From: an uncultured Prevotellaceae bacterium
GTDB lineage: Bacteria; Bacteroidota; Bacteroidia; Bacteroidales; Bacteroidaceae
Direction of reading: 5' to 3'
Assembly: GCA_900318815.1 (NCBI GenBank)
Contig: ONMA01000029.1
Location: forward strand, 1 to 45,886
Length of the DNA stretch: 45,886 bases
The position numbers were made by a program, and so were the translations under genes. The notes below the pieces were generated by a model that worked only from the letters and a program-made list of their open reading frames with translations, searched no databases and was not told the origin of the DNA. Positions 14,676 through 23,392 of this stretch are shown piece after piece. Each line of letters begins with the position of its first letter. Positions within the stretch are counted from its first letter, which is position 1.

Positions 14676-15085
14676 ACAACAGCCAATAGTTCACGGCCTA
14701 TCCTGTGTATACCGTCCACTATGCGCTGCCGCTGCTGCGGGCGTGGCTGCTTGATGCCGTTGGCATAGTGCGACAACAGGTGCTGGTTGATTCCCGTGGC
14801 ACGGCTGATGGCTGCCAGCGACACGTATGGCTCGTATGCACGCAGTACGGTAGTAGCATCTGCCAGGTTATATTCAAACTTATAGTCACCATCGAGCCAC
14901 CACTGCGGAACCTCGTCGCCATCCTCTTTCATACACTCCAGATGAAAGTCAAGCGACTCTTTCGCCTCCTTCTGAAGCTCTGAGAATGTCTTGGCAGTGA
15001 ACACTACTGCACCAGGCACGTTGTCACTGAATGACGCCCCGAAGTTCTTGTCACACCATTGTACATTTACCACAATCGTTTCCAT
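14672..15085 (-). CDS. HicB-like antitoxin with C-terminal HTH, no HicA
   Basis: 137 residues. The N-terminal half is the HicB partial RNase-H-like fold (GAVVFTAKTFSELQKEAKESLDFHLECMKEDGDEVPQWW). The C-terminal part is an XRE-type helix-turn-helix (LAAISRATGINQHLLSHYANGIKQPRPQQRQRIVDGIHRIGRELL). HicB neutralises the mRNA interferase HicA and represses its own promoter. No HicA-like frame lies on either side; the coupled downstream frame is not one. It is therefore an orphan, perhaps a solitary regulator. It has a full promoter with a palindrome over the -33 element. Confidence 0.85.
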   Translation of the reverse strand: METIVVNVQWCDKNFGASFSDNVPGAVVFTAKTFSELQKEAKESLDFHLECMKEDGDEVPQWWLDGDYKFEYNLADATTVLRAYEPYVSLAAISRATGINQHLLSHYANGIKQPRPQQRQRIVDGIHRIGRELLAVV

Positions 15086-15177
15086 ATCTCAAAATGTTTA
15101 TGTTATTTCTATCTTTATCAATCACCTCTCTTACTTTGTAGCGTTTCATTGTTGTATCATTTTATTGCTTGGCGATA

Positions 15178-15209
15178 CAAAGGTAATAAAAATAATACTA
15201 ACCACCAAA
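15178..15209 (-). promoter_or_regulatory. Promoter TTTG-N20-TAccTTTG of hicB
   Basis: Minus strand: TTTG at 15209-15206, a 20-base spacer, TACCTTTG at 15185-15178. Confidence 0.7.
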
Positions 15210-15219
15210 TATTTTGGTG
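15203..15219. promoter_or_regulatory. Candidate HicB operator CACCAAA-N3-TTTGGTG
   Basis: A perfect 7-bp inverted repeat that covers the -33 element of the hicB promoter. Confidence 0.5.
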
Positions 15220-15249
15220 AAAAAACAAGTAAGAAGTCCAGCCAAAGTA

Positions 15250-15369
15250 AAAGCCCACCCAAGCCCTCCCAAAGGGAGGGGTGTTTAGTTAGATAATATC
15301 CGACGGATTTTCCACGACGTAATTATCTATATAGACATCCCTCCCTTTGGGAGGGCTTGGGTGGGCTTT
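15250..15369. repeat. Long inverted-repeat element (MITE- or REP-like)
   Basis: Arms 15250-15284 and 15335-15369 are 35 bp with one mismatch. They carry AAAGCCCACCCAAGCCCTCC, and each arm has its own inner CCCTCC/GGAGGG palindrome. Pairing continues inward with TAGATAAT (15290-15297) and ATTATCTA (15322-15329). The centre holds an ATCC-GAC-GGAT mini-hairpin. No transposase is encoded. Confidence 0.8.
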
Positions 15370-15437
15370 CATGCCCCGGGAGTCTCCTTGGCCATCCCCG
15401 GGTGTCACTTTCGATATGACCGGACAACGCCCATCTG

Positions 15438-15496
15438 CGGTCGATGGCTCGCCATGAGGCACGGAAAAGCCCCGGCACGGGCTCACGTGTCGGGGC
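15438..15496. repeat. Intergenic repeat, copy 2; terminator of tamB-tamL
   Basis: Nearly identical to copy 1. On the minus strand GCCCCGACACG (15496-15486) pairs with CGTGCCGGGGC and is followed by TTTT, about 145 bases after the tamL stop. The tail after the hairpin (TTTCCGTG, CTCATGGCGAGCC) is conserved in both copies. Confidence 0.7.
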
Positions 15497-15641
15497 GGGT
15501 GTGATTAGTAACAGATCGTAGAACTTACGTCAAGCAACACGATAGGAGCCGATGAGTGTGCCTACCTCGCTCAGGGCGCGGTTGAGGGTTTGTTTCTGCT
15601 CTTCATTCTCTTTTCACTGGTACTTGTGTCCATTGCTTTGC

Positions 15642-18032
15642 TTAGAAGGGATAGCCGATGGCAAAGTGCAGGGAGTGCATGTCGCGGAAACGGGGGATGT
15701 TGAAGTAGCCCGACTTGCCGGTGTCGTATGGAAGATGGAGTCCGAAACCCCAGTCGATGCGAATGACCAGGAAGTCGAGGTCATAGCGCAGGCCGATTCC
15801 TGTGCCGGTGGCCAACTGCTTGAGAAAGGTGGAGGCATGCAACTTTGTATCGGCATACTCGGTTTCTTGCGTGCCGGCAGAAGCATTCTCATTGTTGAAG
15901 TTGGGCATGATGTTGTCATCGCTCCACACATTGCCCGCATCAAGGAAGATGGCTCCGTAGAGATTGTCGAAGAGCATCTGCCTGTACTCCAGGTTGGCCT
16001 GGAACTTGATGTTGCCGTTTTGCAGGAGATAGGAGAACTCGCGGCTTTCGCTACTGTTACCACTCTGAATGTGGAAAGCCCCCGGCCCGATACTGCGCAC
16101 GGTGAAGGCACGGATGCTGTTGGCCCCACCCACATAGAAGTTCTCGCTAAAGGGGGCAGAGGAAGAGTTGCCGTAGTAGTACATGTAGCCCACGTTCAGG
16201 TGGCCCACTAACTGAGCGTGGGTGTCAAGTCGCCAGGTCTTGGTCAGGAAGGTCTCCACTTTGAAAAACTGCGAGTACGGATTCTTGAACATTTTCTTGT
16301 CCTTCTCGTCCCATCCCTCTCCTTTGGCCAGGAAGTAGAGTGAAGCCAGGTTGCCAGCCTCCTCCACGGTGGTCTCCCAGCGAATGGGGTTCTGATAGTT
16401 GCCGGGGCTGGCGTAGGTGTAGGTGTAGCGCATCTTTGGGATGAAGTAGTCGCCCATCGAGATGTACAGATAGGGATTCTCCTCCATCATTTGCAGGAAT
16501 TTATCACTGCGACTATTGAAGAACTGATATTTCAGTGTGAGCGGCGAGTACTCGTGCCGGCTGGTCTCCGACGGTTGCCAGCGATAGCTCCATTCGCCCG
16601 AGACGATGTGCATCTTATAGTAGGAAGGCCGTCGGATGATGTCGGTCGACACCTTGGCGACGGTCCAGGGAGTGGCATAGAACCGTCTTGGAACACGCAG
16701 GCGACCATTGACGAGCCGTGGAGTCCTTTCCTTGATATTGAACGGGGTGATGATGCGTGGGAACTCGATGGCTGCATCGGCACCGTACTGGTAGCTGTTC
16801 ATGGTGCTGCCCTGTCCGCCTTTCTGCCACTGATAGGAGCCATGCAGGTTGATGTCGAGCTTCTCGGCTCCTCGGAAGGCGTTGCGCCGGGTGAAGCCTA
16901 CCTTCAGTTCCGGGCCGTAGCGTCCGATGGTGCGGTTGATGAAGCTGGTTTCCACGTAGAAATCATATAGCTTGTCGAACGTGCAGTTCAGTTGCATGTC
17001 GAGCGTGTCGGTGCCCGGACGTGGCGTAAACACGAAATCGGTGCTGCTGAAGACACCTGTCGCGTTGATTTTCTGGGCCGACTCCAAATAGTCATCGTAG
17101 CTGAAGGGGCGTCGCGGACGCAGTTTTAAGTTCCGCAGAATGACGCGAGGACGGATGGCGGGATGCTTGCCGCTATAGAGTACTGTGAGCGAGCGTCGCT
17201 GAAGACTGTCGGTAGGACGGCCCATGAGCGGACTCCGAAGGCTTACTGTGGTCTTGCCAATAAACCATTTTCTCAGTGCTTCCGGCGGGAGCGAGTCGGC
17301 CATCTGCAGGCGCAGGAGTGCATGGCAAGGAATTTGGAAGGTGTCGGCCAGGTAGGATGCGTAAGACGGCTGGAAATAGTAATAGCCATTGTTGCGTAGC
17401 AGGCGCGACACGCGCGAGCGTTCGCCGTCGAGCGATGCCACGTCGAAGATGCTGCCCTTGCCAATCTTGGCCTCTGCCCGGGTAGAGTCGATGAGCTTTC
17501 GCATGTCGGCGGGGAAGTTGACATACTCCATCGAGTCGACCGTGAACAGCGTGTCGAGCCTGACGGTATAGCCGATCTTCATCTTCTTCGGGTTCTTCTG
17601 CGGCACCTCATGGTAGTCCACCGTGCCGTGAAGATAGCCATTCTTGCGCAGTACCGACTTGGCCACCGATGCCCGGAGTGCCGGGTTTACCTGGCTCATC
17701 AGCACGGGCGCGTCGCCAAACGAGCGGTTGAGCCACTGCTTGAACTTGCCGTGAGAGCCGTAGGCATAGTTCCATATCCAGAGTCCGTAGGCGAGTGGAG
17801 AGCGGTAATAGCTGCTGCCGAAGAGCGCCCCATTGGGTGACGTGGCCAAGGCCGCCTCTATTTCTTCCTGTGTTGCGTCGAAGTGTCGGCCTGGCTCATA
17901 GCTTTGATAGTCAATCTTGGTCAGCCCCACGAACAGCTGGTCGTCGTCGGGAATGTTTTTCGTTGTCGAGCAGGCAATGAAAAACAGAGAAATCATTACG
18001 AGGCATGCCCGGAAAATGCTATTTGTTTTCAT
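15642..18032 (-). CDS. tamL: Outer-membrane assembly lipoprotein of the BamA/TamA superfamily (TamL)
   Basis: 796 residues. The signal peptide has a lipobox ending at Cys21 (LFFIAC), the lipidated TamA form of Bacteroidetes. About 25-330 hold POTRA-like segments (KSVLRKNGYLHGTVDYHEV; VSRLLRNNGYYYFQPSYASY). About 370-796 form the Omp85 barrel, with the conserved NSIRAFTVRSIGPGAF loop, where RAF stands in the usual R-x-F/Y place, GSNxxRG-like surroundings, and a final strand ending in HFAIGYPF. With TamB it is thought to insert or export outer-membrane and surface proteins or to move lipids. Its start overlaps the tamB end by 14 bases. Confidence 0.92.
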   Translation of the reverse strand: MKTNSIFRACLVMISLFFIACSTTKNIPDDDQLFVGLTKIDYQSYEPGRHFDATQEEIEAALATSPNGALFGSSYYRSPLAYGLWIWNYAYGSHGKFKQWLNRSFGDAPVLMSQVNPALRASVAKSVLRKNGYLHGTVDYHEVPQKNPKKMKIGYTVRLDTLFTVDSMEYVNFPADMRKLIDSTRAEAKIGKGSIFDVASLDGERSRVSRLLRNNGYYYFQPSYASYLADTFQIPCHALLRLQMADSLPPEALRKWFIGKTTVSLRSPLMGRPTDSLQRRSLTVLYSGKHPAIRPRVILRNLKLRPRRPFSYDDYLESAQKINATGVFSSTDFVFTPRPGTDTLDMQLNCTFDKLYDFYVETSFINRTIGRYGPELKVGFTRRNAFRGAEKLDINLHGSYQWQKGGQGSTMNSYQYGADAAIEFPRIITPFNIKERTPRLVNGRLRVPRRFYATPWTVAKVSTDIIRRPSYYKMHIVSGEWSYRWQPSETSRHEYSPLTLKYQFFNSRSDKFLQMMEENPYLYISMGDYFIPKMRYTYTYASPGNYQNPIRWETTVEEAGNLASLYFLAKGEGWDEKDKKMFKNPYSQFFKVETFLTKTWRLDTHAQLVGHLNVGYMYYYGNSSSAPFSENFYVGGANSIRAFTVRSIGPGAFHIQSGNSSESREFSYLLQNGNIKFQANLEYRQMLFDNLYGAIFLDAGNVWSDDNIMPNFNNENASAGTQETEYADTKLHASTFLKQLATGTGIGLRYDLDFLVIRIDWGFGLHLPYDTGKSGYFNIPRFRDMHSLHFAIGYPF

Positions 18033-21000
18033 TTACTTTGATGCTGTCGTTTTGCTGTGGTCGTGTCATTGCGGGGCGAGTGTACTGCTGTTCTTTACGC
18101 CAGAACCGCAGGATGTCCCAGAAATTGCTTAGTCGCCGGCGCCAGACGAAACCACCGCCATATTCGCTGGTGTAGCCTTCGAGCCAGTCGTAGACGTTCT
18201 GCTGATAGAACAGCTTGACATACTGGTTCGACGTGTCGGACAGACGATACTCCATGGTGACGTTGTCGAAGAACGACTGGTTCTGTCCCTGTGTGGCGGC
18301 ATCCTGCCCCGACGACACCTTGCCGCCAATCTGCACCTTCAGCCTGTTGTTCCAGAAACGCTTGGCAAACTTGAACGAATAGTCGGTGTGCATGGCTCCC
18401 GAGGCATCGGTGGTGTTGTCGAGACCCACGCTCAGGTCGAGCGTTTTCAAGGCGTTGCCGGTGATGTTGTTAATCTCGCTTTGCAGGAACGAACTCAGTG
18501 CCGAGTTCATGGAGAATCCGCTGGTGTTACCGTCGGACAGGTACATGCCCGTGGTGAGCATGGTCACGGCCAGTTTGCCCCGCTGTTCGACGGTCATGGC
18601 CGACAGTTCGCTGGCCACGGCGTTGTCTTCGGGTGCTGTGATGATGAACTCCATGCCCATGTCGTTCAGCGTCTTGGTGATGACCACGCCGCAGTCGAAC
18701 AGCACACTGCGCGACTGCGAGCCTTCATTTCCTACGCTGGCTCTGGTGCGCTCGGTGGCCGTGAGGTTCAGCCTCGGGTTCATCGGGTCGCCCGTGAACT
18801 CCACGTAGCTGCCGTCGTGAATGGTGAAGGTCTTCAGCGGGATGACGGGCAGCGAGTACTTCATTTCGCCGCTCGACATGGTGTAGCGTCCCGTCATGCT
18901 GATGCCGTCGGTATTATATTTCATGCGCAGGTCGCCGCCTCCGAACAGGTTCACGTAGTTGCTCTGGTCGGCGTTGAGGGCGCACAGCACGTGGGTTCCC
19001 TGGTCGATGTTCAGCGTGAGGTCGATGTCGAGGCCGTCGGGCGTGGGTCTTTCCACTTTTGTATCGATGGTCTCGGTGAAGTCGGTAAACTTCACCAGCT
19101 CGTCCAATTGGTTGTCGGTCGACAGCGGCGAGTCGAGCAGGATATAGGTCAGGTCGGTACTGCCCAGCACGTCGAGCCGTCCCCGCATGCGCAGTTGGTC
19201 GAGCCGTCCGTTAAGCCGGGCGAAGAAGTTGACGAAGGCTTTTCCGTAGGCAATCGAGCTTGCCGTCTGCTTCGAGTTGATAATCTGGTAGTTGCGGGCT
19301 CTCATGCGCATGTCCATCGTGATGCGCTCGGTGTTGTGGAAATCCACGTCGCCCATGATGTTGAGCGGCTCGTCGTTGTAGGCATACATGGTGAAGTTCT
19401 CCAATAGCAGCTTGCCGTCGGCAATGCGCACGGGGTCGTTGTCGAAGCGCAGGCGCATGCCGTATGGCTGACTGATGAGTGCAGCCGAGTCGAGCAACAC
19501 CTCGCCGTTGACATTCAGGTTCCGGGCTGTTCCCTGCACCACCATCTCGCCTTCGGCAAAGCCCTCAAAGCCGATGAGCCGCTCGGGAATGAAGCCGTTG
19601 ACCATGTCCAAGGGGAAGCGTGTTAGCGTCAGTTCGGCGTTGATCGAGCCTTCTCCTTTGTCGCGATACTCGCCCCTGAGCCCCCCCACTTCCTCGCCTG
19701 CAAGCATCAGGATGCCCTCAAGGGCGTGGGTGTCGTCTTCGCGCTGCAGGTAGACGAACTCCGTACTGATATCCCCCAGTGGGTTGCTCTCGTAGGTCAT
19801 GTTCCTGACGTCCATGTCCGACACCATGGAGATCTTTTCCTCTTCGTCCATCACTAAGTGAAAGTCGCCGTTCAGCAGGCCGGTGATGCGGGGCATGAAG
19901 GGCAGCACCTCAGTCAGTCGGCCCAGGTCGAAGTGCGACAGGCTCACGGTGAGGTCCTGCAGCAGGGTAGAGTCTTGGTCCTCGGAGTAGATCTTGATGC
20001 CATTGCCGTCGTCGGTGATGAGGTCCACCTTGGCCTTCAGCCGCAAGTTGTTCTGGATGCAGAGGAAGTTGTCGGCGTTGAGCGAATATTCCTGATAGCC
20101 TATGAGCGGCCTTTCGGGCACTAAGTGGAAGTTGATGCCGTCGTCGGTCATGGCGGCCTGGGTGCCGATGCGCAAGCCCATTCTCCCGTCGGCGTCGAAA
20201 TAGCGCATGCCCAGGCTGCCGCCATGTTCCTGCAGACGTCCGTCGAAGAGCATGCGGAACACCAGCTGCGGGTTTCGCTTGTTGTTGGCTACTATGCCGT
20301 TGAAGGTGATGCCGTGCTTCTTTTCGACAATGTTGAATCGCACGGTGTCGATGCGGGTAGAGTTGGCGTTGAGCTTCAGGATGTGCGAAGTGCCGTTGAC
20401 ACCCTCTTGTGGCGACGATGTGAAGTCGATGAGTATGTCGCTGAAATCGATGCCGTGGGCCGAGTGCAGGAAGTTGGCCACGGGGTTGTCCTTGCCGCTG
20501 GTCACGTAGAGTCGCATGGTGGGCAGCAGGCGCTTGATCTGAGGCTGGTCGATGGTGCGGTTATACAGCTGAGCCGAAAGTGAGTCGGCGAGCTGGGTAA
20601 ACTGGCCTGCAAGGTGTTCCATGCCGCCCTTGGCATCCATCTTCACGATGAAGTTCCCGCTCTGTATGCGCACGATGGTGGTGTCGCGCCGGGTGTTGAG
20701 CAGCAGGCCCACGTCTAAGGGGCGGTAGGTGGACAGCGAGTCCTCAATGTAGAGTTCGCTGAACAGGCCCGACAGGTAGTGTTGCTCCTTCAGGTTGCTG
20801 TTGATGTCGATGTGTCCGCAGGCACCCACCGACAGCGGCTTGTCAGCGACTCCGAGCGCATAGAGGTTCAGGCGGTTCAGCTCCGTGCCGCAGGTGGCAC
20901 GCAGGCGGTCGGTGTTCAGGAGGGCATCGGTGGTGATGATGCCGTCGAAGAGCTGGTTGTGCCCCGCTATGCTGGCAATGGCGTGGCCGTCGTTCAACCG

Positions 21001-22650
21001 TACTGTGCCAATGATGGAGTCGAGGTGATGGCCGTCGTAGTCCAAATGCCTGACGTGGGCATCGGCCTCCATCCAGCAAGTCTTCTGCAGGAAATCGGTG
21101 CCCGTGCCCTTGGCGTTGGCCACGGCGGTGAGGTGTCCCAGTGGCAGGGAGGGGAGGAAACGGCTCAGGTTGAACTGGCTGGCGCTGGCGTCGGCATCGT
21201 AGCTCATCATGCCGCGCTGGTCTAAATGGCCTTTCAGTTCCATGCTTCCGTTGCCGTCGGAGAGTGTCAGATGGGCGGCGTAGACAAGGCCGCTGGCCTG
21301 CACGACGCCTTTCAGGCTCGTTCCGTGGGGCACCTGATAGTCCTTGCCGTAGTCTGGAACGAAAGCCGAAAGGAAGTTCAGGTCGTAGCTCGTGGCCTGT
21401 ACTTGTAGGTCGGTGTGCAGCGGGTATTGCTGCTGACTTGTCGACAGGCCTGCGTAGCCCGAGGCTTCTGCGTGGAAGGCTGTAGGCAGTGTGATACTCA
21501 TCTTTTCAATGGCGGCCCGCTCCATGCTGCCCGCTGCCTTCACCTTGATGTCGAGCGGCCACGATGGCCATTGACTGGGCAGGGTGGGGTACTCGTCGGC
21601 CAGTAGTGTCATCAGGTCTTGTCGGCCTATCGAGGCATCAATGTCGACTGCCAATTGGCCTGGATGGATGGAGTCCAGGAGGTTGAGGCCGGCACTTACG
21701 TGCGCGAGCATATTAGAATAAGGTGTCTTAATGAGTAGTCGCGGCAGGCGGATAGCAGCCGAATCCATGAGTAGCGAGCCTTCCATCTGGCTCAGTTCCA
21801 GCCCGCTTTGTTCCTTGAGTGTCGCATGGCGCACGCGGAGCATCAGTTCGGGCGAACAGAAGAAGATGGAGTCGAGTCCGAGCCGTATGCCAGTAAGCGC
21901 AAGGTGGTTATAGTCGAAACCGTCGGCAAGCCGTGCTTCGAAATTCTGGTCGTAGAGCAGTCGGCCATGCTGCCAGTTGAACGAACGCACGGTGTAGCGG
22001 CTGTCTAACAGGTCGAAGACTCCTTCCGTGAGGCGGGTCTCGCCCATGTAGGCGGCTACTTGCATTGAGTCGCCAGGCGTATGTACCTCTACTTCCGTGT
22101 GTGCTACGACGAGACTGTCGAGCCGGATGAGCCAGGGCAGTTCGGTGGTCGTCGTATCTACGGCAGCCGTATCGCCCAGCAATACGGTCAGGTGTGTATC
22201 GTTCAGCCGTGCGTTGTTCAGCGACACGATGCCTTTGTCAAGGTCTATGCAATGGGAACTGAGGCTGAACCACCCCACGCGGCCATGTACCTGAACGTCG
22301 CTCACGAGGTTGAGTGTGTTGATGTCGGCCTGGCCTACGGCAAACTGGTCTATTACGACCTGTTTCTTCAGCAGCGGAAGCAGCTCGACGTGTACCAGGG
22401 CTTTGCCGATGTTGGCAATAGTGTCGCTCTGTCTGACTATGACAACCCTTTCAAGACCCAGGTCGAGGGGGAAGTCCAGCCCCACGTGGCCTACGCTAAT
22501 CTGCATGCCAGTCTTTTCGGAAGCTATCGTCGCCACCTTGTTCACTGCCCATTTCTGCACCGATGGCACGTAGAGCAGTGCTGTGAGTATCGTTATCAAT
22601 AGGAAAGGACAAAGCAGTACCAGACCTATATACCTGAATGCTCTTTTCAT
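18019..22650 (-). CDS. tamB: Translocation and assembly module protein TamB
   Basis: 1543 residues from the ATG at 22650 (a TTG start 4 codons upstream is less likely). An N-terminal membrane anchor (about 7-27, YIGLVLLCPFLLITILTALL) leads into a very long periplasmic, beta-rich AsmA-like region of repeated short strands. The C-terminal 400 residues are the TamB/DUF490 domain (GGDLRMKYNTDGISMTGRYT; VVITKTLNDMGMEFIITAPED; LDLSVGLDNT; WNNRLKVQIGGKVSSGQD). TamB spans the periplasm and works with TamA/TamL; family members also carry phospholipid to the outer membrane. It forms a two-gene operon with tamL. Confidence 0.93.
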   Translation of the reverse strand: MKRAFRYIGLVLLCPFLLITILTALLYVPSVQKWAVNKVATIASEKTGMQISVGHVGLDFPLDLGLERVVIVRQSDTIANIGKALVHVELLPLLKKQVVIDQFAVGQADINTLNLVSDVQVHGRVGWFSLSSHCIDLDKGIVSLNNARLNDTHLTVLLGDTAAVDTTTTELPWLIRLDSLVVAHTEVEVHTPGDSMQVAAYMGETRLTEGVFDLLDSRYTVRSFNWQHGRLLYDQNFEARLADGFDYNHLALTGIRLGLDSIFFCSPELMLRVRHATLKEQSGLELSQMEGSLLMDSAAIRLPRLLIKTPYSNMLAHVSAGLNLLDSIHPGQLAVDIDASIGRQDLMTLLADEYPTLPSQWPSWPLDIKVKAAGSMERAAIEKMSITLPTAFHAEASGYAGLSTSQQQYPLHTDLQVQATSYDLNFLSAFVPDYGKDYQVPHGTSLKGVVQASGLVYAAHLTLSDGNGSMELKGHLDQRGMMSYDADASASQFNLSRFLPSLPLGHLTAVANAKGTGTDFLQKTCWMEADAHVRHLDYDGHHLDSIIGTVRLNDGHAIASIAGHNQLFDGIITTDALLNTDRLRATCGTELNRLNLYALGVADKPLSVGACGHIDINSNLKEQHYLSGLFSELYIEDSLSTYRPLDVGLLLNTRRDTTIVRIQSGNFIVKMDAKGGMEHLAGQFTQLADSLSAQLYNRTIDQPQIKRLLPTMRLYVTSGKDNPVANFLHSAHGIDFSDILIDFTSSPQEGVNGTSHILKLNANSTRIDTVRFNIVEKKHGITFNGIVANNKRNPQLVFRMLFDGRLQEHGGSLGMRYFDADGRMGLRIGTQAAMTDDGINFHLVPERPLIGYQEYSLNADNFLCIQNNLRLKAKVDLITDDGNGIKIYSEDQDSTLLQDLTVSLSHFDLGRLTEVLPFMPRITGLLNGDFHLVMDEEEKISMVSDMDVRNMTYESNPLGDISTEFVYLQREDDTHALEGILMLAGEEVGGLRGEYRDKGEGSINAELTLTRFPLDMVNGFIPERLIGFEGFAEGEMVVQGTARNLNVNGEVLLDSAALISQPYGMRLRFDNDPVRIADGKLLLENFTMYAYNDEPLNIMGDVDFHNTERITMDMRMRARNYQIINSKQTASSIAYGKAFVNFFARLNGRLDQLRMRGRLDVLGSTDLTYILLDSPLSTDNQLDELVKFTDFTETIDTKVERPTPDGLDIDLTLNIDQGTHVLCALNADQSNYVNLFGGGDLRMKYNTDGISMTGRYTMSSGEMKYSLPVIPLKTFTIHDGSYVEFTGDPMNPRLNLTATERTRASVGNEGSQSRSVLFDCGVVITKTLNDMGMEFIITAPEDNAVASELSAMTVEQRGKLAVTMLTTGMYLSDGNTSGFSMNSALSSFLQSEINNITGNALKTLDLSVGLDNTTDASGAMHTDYSFKFAKRFWNNRLKVQIGGKVSSGQDAATQGQNQSFFDNVTMEYRLSDTSNQYVKLFYQQNVYDWLEGYTSEYGGGFVWRRRLSNFWDILRFWRKEQQYTRPAMTRPQQNDSIKVNENK

Positions 22651-22662
22651 TTGCGTATGCAA

Positions 22663-22910
22663 AGTAAGCGAAAAAAAACGAAAGAAAGAAACTTTGTCTG
22701 CGTTTTGTTTCTTTTTGTCGGTAAATTATAATTATTTAAGGTATCAGCATCCTACTTCCGATAACCAACAGCAGGGCTTCGTGCGACTTGGCATTGGACA
22801 TCGTGCATCAAAATTTCGGTTTCTTTCATAGGAAAAACTCGTTGAAATCGCTTAAAATGGGAAAAAAGTGTAGTTTTTTTATGTAATTTCGACAAAAAAA
22901 GGAAAAAACA
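22663..22910. other. Intergenic DNA between tamB and tRNA-Val, no gene seen
   Basis: A+T-rich divergent intergenic region. Short open frames here are not coding-like. A weak TTACTTTG box lies just upstream of tamB on the minus strand and does not fit the consensus exactly. Confidence 0.5.
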
Positions 22911-22942
22911 TTTGCAAGTTTCAAATATTATATCTACTTTTG
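22911..22942 (+). promoter_or_regulatory. Promoter TTTG-N20-TActTTTG of tRNA-Val
   Basis: TTTG at 22911-22914, a 20-base spacer, TACTTTTG at 22935-22942, about 20 bases before the tRNA. Confidence 0.75.
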
Positions 22943-22963
22943 CACACGGAAACAGATTCACAA

Positions 22964-23041
22964 GGGCGTTTAGCTCAGTTGGTTCAGAGCATCTGCCTTA
23001 CAAGCAGAGGGTCGGCGGTTCGAATCCGTCAACGCCCACCA
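22964..23041 (+). tRNA. tRNA-Val (anticodon TAC), CCA encoded
   Basis: Acceptor GGGCGTT pairs with AACGCCC; anticodon loop CTTACAA; T loop TTCGAAT. The gene ends in ACCA, so CCA is encoded here, unlike the Thr and fMet genes of this window. Confidence 0.95.
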
Positions 23042-23107
23042 GAGTGAAATCTAAGAAAACCTCCTTGCGTAATGCAGTATAGCGGCGAGTGGAAATTTGA
23101 TAGAATC

Positions 23108-23129
23108 AACGCCATAAGGCGTTTTTTTT
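23108..23129 (+). terminator. Terminator after tRNA-Val
   Basis: AACGCC-ATAA-GGCGTT followed by eight T, 66 bases after the tRNA. Confidence 0.85.
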
Positions 23130-23194
23130 GTAAAATGCGTAGCTTGCCGTTACAAAAGAAGAAACTTAATAGCCTATAAAAAATAAACAATATT

Positions 23195-23344
23195 ATGCAG
23201 GTCAAGAGAAAGTATTACCACAAAGCTGCCCAGTATTTCATAGAGATGCAGGTGCAGCAACAATTGTTGAGAGGGTCTAAGCTGGAGCGTGACGACTACG
23301 ATTACGACGATTCTAATCCCTTTGCTAACGATCCGGACGCATAG
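23195..23344 (+). CDS. 49-residue small protein with acidic tail
   Basis: An ATG frame of 49 codons. The N-terminal part is basic and aromatic (MQVKRKYYHKAAQYFIEM), the middle Gln-rich, and the C-terminus strongly acidic (ERDDYDYDDSNPFANDPDA). The ATG follows an A-rich leader typical of the phylum. Codon use looks coding-like (no rare run, stop at a natural break). It sits 48 bases before the fimbrillin-like lipoprotein start and may be co-transcribed with it. I do not recognise it. Confidence 0.5.
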   Translation: MQVKRKYYHKAAQYFIEMQVQQQLLRGSKLERDDYDYDDSNPFANDPDA

Positions 23345-23392
23345 TTCGTCTTTACTCTATTGTTAAATCAATTAATCACAAAAGCGACAAAG

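Noticed and set aside
18388-19407. 339-codon plus-strand frame inside tamB
   Set aside because: Antisense shadow of a G+C-rich gene; His/Gln/Val-rich composition without any domain.
22964-23129. tRNA-Val as an integration site
   Set aside because: No integrase nearby and no repeat of the tRNA 3' end visible in the window.
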